Shown here piece after piece: positions 7,631-8,194 of a DNA stretch of 8,194 bases. Both the position numbers and the translations under genes were made by a program. The stretch is taken from the NCBI GenBank assembly GCA_949298005.1, contig CASFUN010000058.1:1-8194 (forward strand). Direction: 5' to 3'. Each line of letters starts with the position of its first letter. Position 1 is the first letter of the stretch. The notes beneath the pieces were generated by a model. The model was not told the origin of the DNA. It did no database searches and was given only the letters and a program-made list of their open reading frames with translations. This DNA is from an uncultured Alphaproteobacteria bacterium. GTDB lineage: Bacteria > Pseudomonadota > Alphaproteobacteria > Rickettsiales > UBA1997.

Positions 7631-8194
7631 TGGGGACGTTTATAACATCTTTTACAGCGATAGTTGCCGTTTATATTGCCTATCAACAATGGAGAACAAG
7701 CGAGCGAGAGATTAAAAAAGATATGTTTAATTTGAGGTATAATCATTTTATTATGCCAATAAGAGAAAGTTTAAATAAAATTAATTCGGTTTTAGGTGAT
7801 AAGAATTTTAATTTTCAGGCATTAATACAACAGGAATTTAATATATTTAGTCAGCATTTAGCTCTTATAGATATTTAATTAATGAAGAAGATGCAGAAGA
7901 ATTGATGGTTTGCTATAAGAAATTATTACGTTATTGTGAGGCATATCATAATGGTAAATATACAAGAGAGCAGTTTGGGCAAAAAATTGCATATACGTTG
8001 CAATATATAGATGAGATTTTGTACTCATATCTCTATTTGGAAAAAGATAGTTATTATAACTTAATTACTATTGTTAAAAGAGTTATTAGCTTTGTTTTAA
8101 AGCTTATTACACATATTAAATATCAACGAAAATTGAATAGAAAAAGAAGAATGTCTATAGCAATAAAAAAAGTTGAAGATATGGCAGATAGAAA
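7630..8194 (+). pseudogene. Small single-pass membrane protein of the hsdM operon, frameshifted and cut by the window end
   Basis: The start is ATG 7630, sharing one base with the hsdM stop (a GTG at 7627 is also possible), so translation is probably coupled. Residues 3-18 (TFITSFTAIVAVYIAY) form a membrane helix followed by QQWRTSEREIKKDMFNLR, a charged cytoplasmic start. This AYQQW-R-x(2)-E/K layout recurs in small uncharacterised membrane proteins, some found in restriction or defence loci. The first frame stops at TAA 7876-7878 after 82 residues. Coding character continues in another frame from about 7875 to the end of the window (LINEEDAEELMVCYKKLLRY and beyond, with a basic, hydrophobic stretch near 8060-8120). 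One more T near 7873-7876 would join them as ALIDILINEED. Function is unknown, and the 3' end lies outside the window. Confidence 0.65.

Noticed and set aside
6854..7746. Minus-strand open frames under hsdM and the membrane protein gene
   Set aside because: They are antisense shadows of the conserved methyltransferase motifs, with no start signal or family resemblance.
1..8194. Reassigned stop codons (TGA or TAG as amino acids)
   Set aside because: infA and hsdM end at TGA, nrdA at TAA and nrdB at TAG at the expected protein ends. The conserved tryptophans of NrdB (W49) are encoded by TGG.
1..8194. tRNA, rRNA or CRISPR array
   Set aside because: I saw no cloverleaf-like segment, rRNA signature or regularly spaced repeat. 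The gaps between genes are all under 200 bp.

Overview
The window is AT-rich DNA read almost entirely on the + strand, with the standard genetic code: TAA, TAG and TGA all end recognisable genes. NrdA and NrdB are of the long, Escherichia coli-like class Ia type. The upstream translation initiation factor IF-1 ends in a VEMTPYDLTKGRI-type tail familiar from Pseudomonadota. Together with the low GC content and several decaying genes, this suggests a low-GC, possibly host-associated proteobacterium-like organism. Taxonomy cannot be fixed from this window. Several genes have no obvious Shine-Dalgarno sequence (nrdA, nrdB, the SpoVG-like gene).

Region 1 (1-3575) is core genome. It holds the last 27 codons of infA, then an apparent nrdA-nrdB operon with a 20-bp gap, encoding both subunits of aerobic class Ia ribonucleotide reductase. 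All the catalytic, radical-transfer and iron-ligand residues I checked are conserved, nearly all at E. coli numbering. The N-terminal ATP-cone of NrdA has several substitutions at positions that bind dATP in E. coli.

Region 2 (about 3576-6184) looks like the replication module of an integrated plasmid- or phage-like element. A near-consensus sigma-70 promoter (TTGACA, 17 bp, TATAAC) precedes four tightly packed or overlapping genes: an unknown, possibly winged-helix protein (interrupted by one TAG); a small unknown protein with a PLGMTD motif; a SpoVG-like protein; and a gene II/X-like (Phage_CRI-type) replication initiator. The initiator is split by two single-base frameshifts. Correcting them gives one protein of about 376 residues whose last 37 residues are otherwise hidden. 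A 14-bp direct repeat straddles the nrdB stop codon at the junction with region 1.

Region 3 (6185-8194) begins an accessory or defence-type locus. An intact type I restriction-modification methyltransferase gene, hsdM, is followed with a one-base overlap by a gene for a small protein with one N-terminal membrane segment. That gene is also frameshifted and runs off the window. No hsdS or hsdR is visible.

The main observation is that the house-keeping genes and hsdM are intact, whereas three accessory genes carry four simple lesions: one nonsense codon and three one-base frameshifts, all in or next to short A or T runs. This fits either decay of an integrated element or sequence error. Raw reads would tell the two apart.
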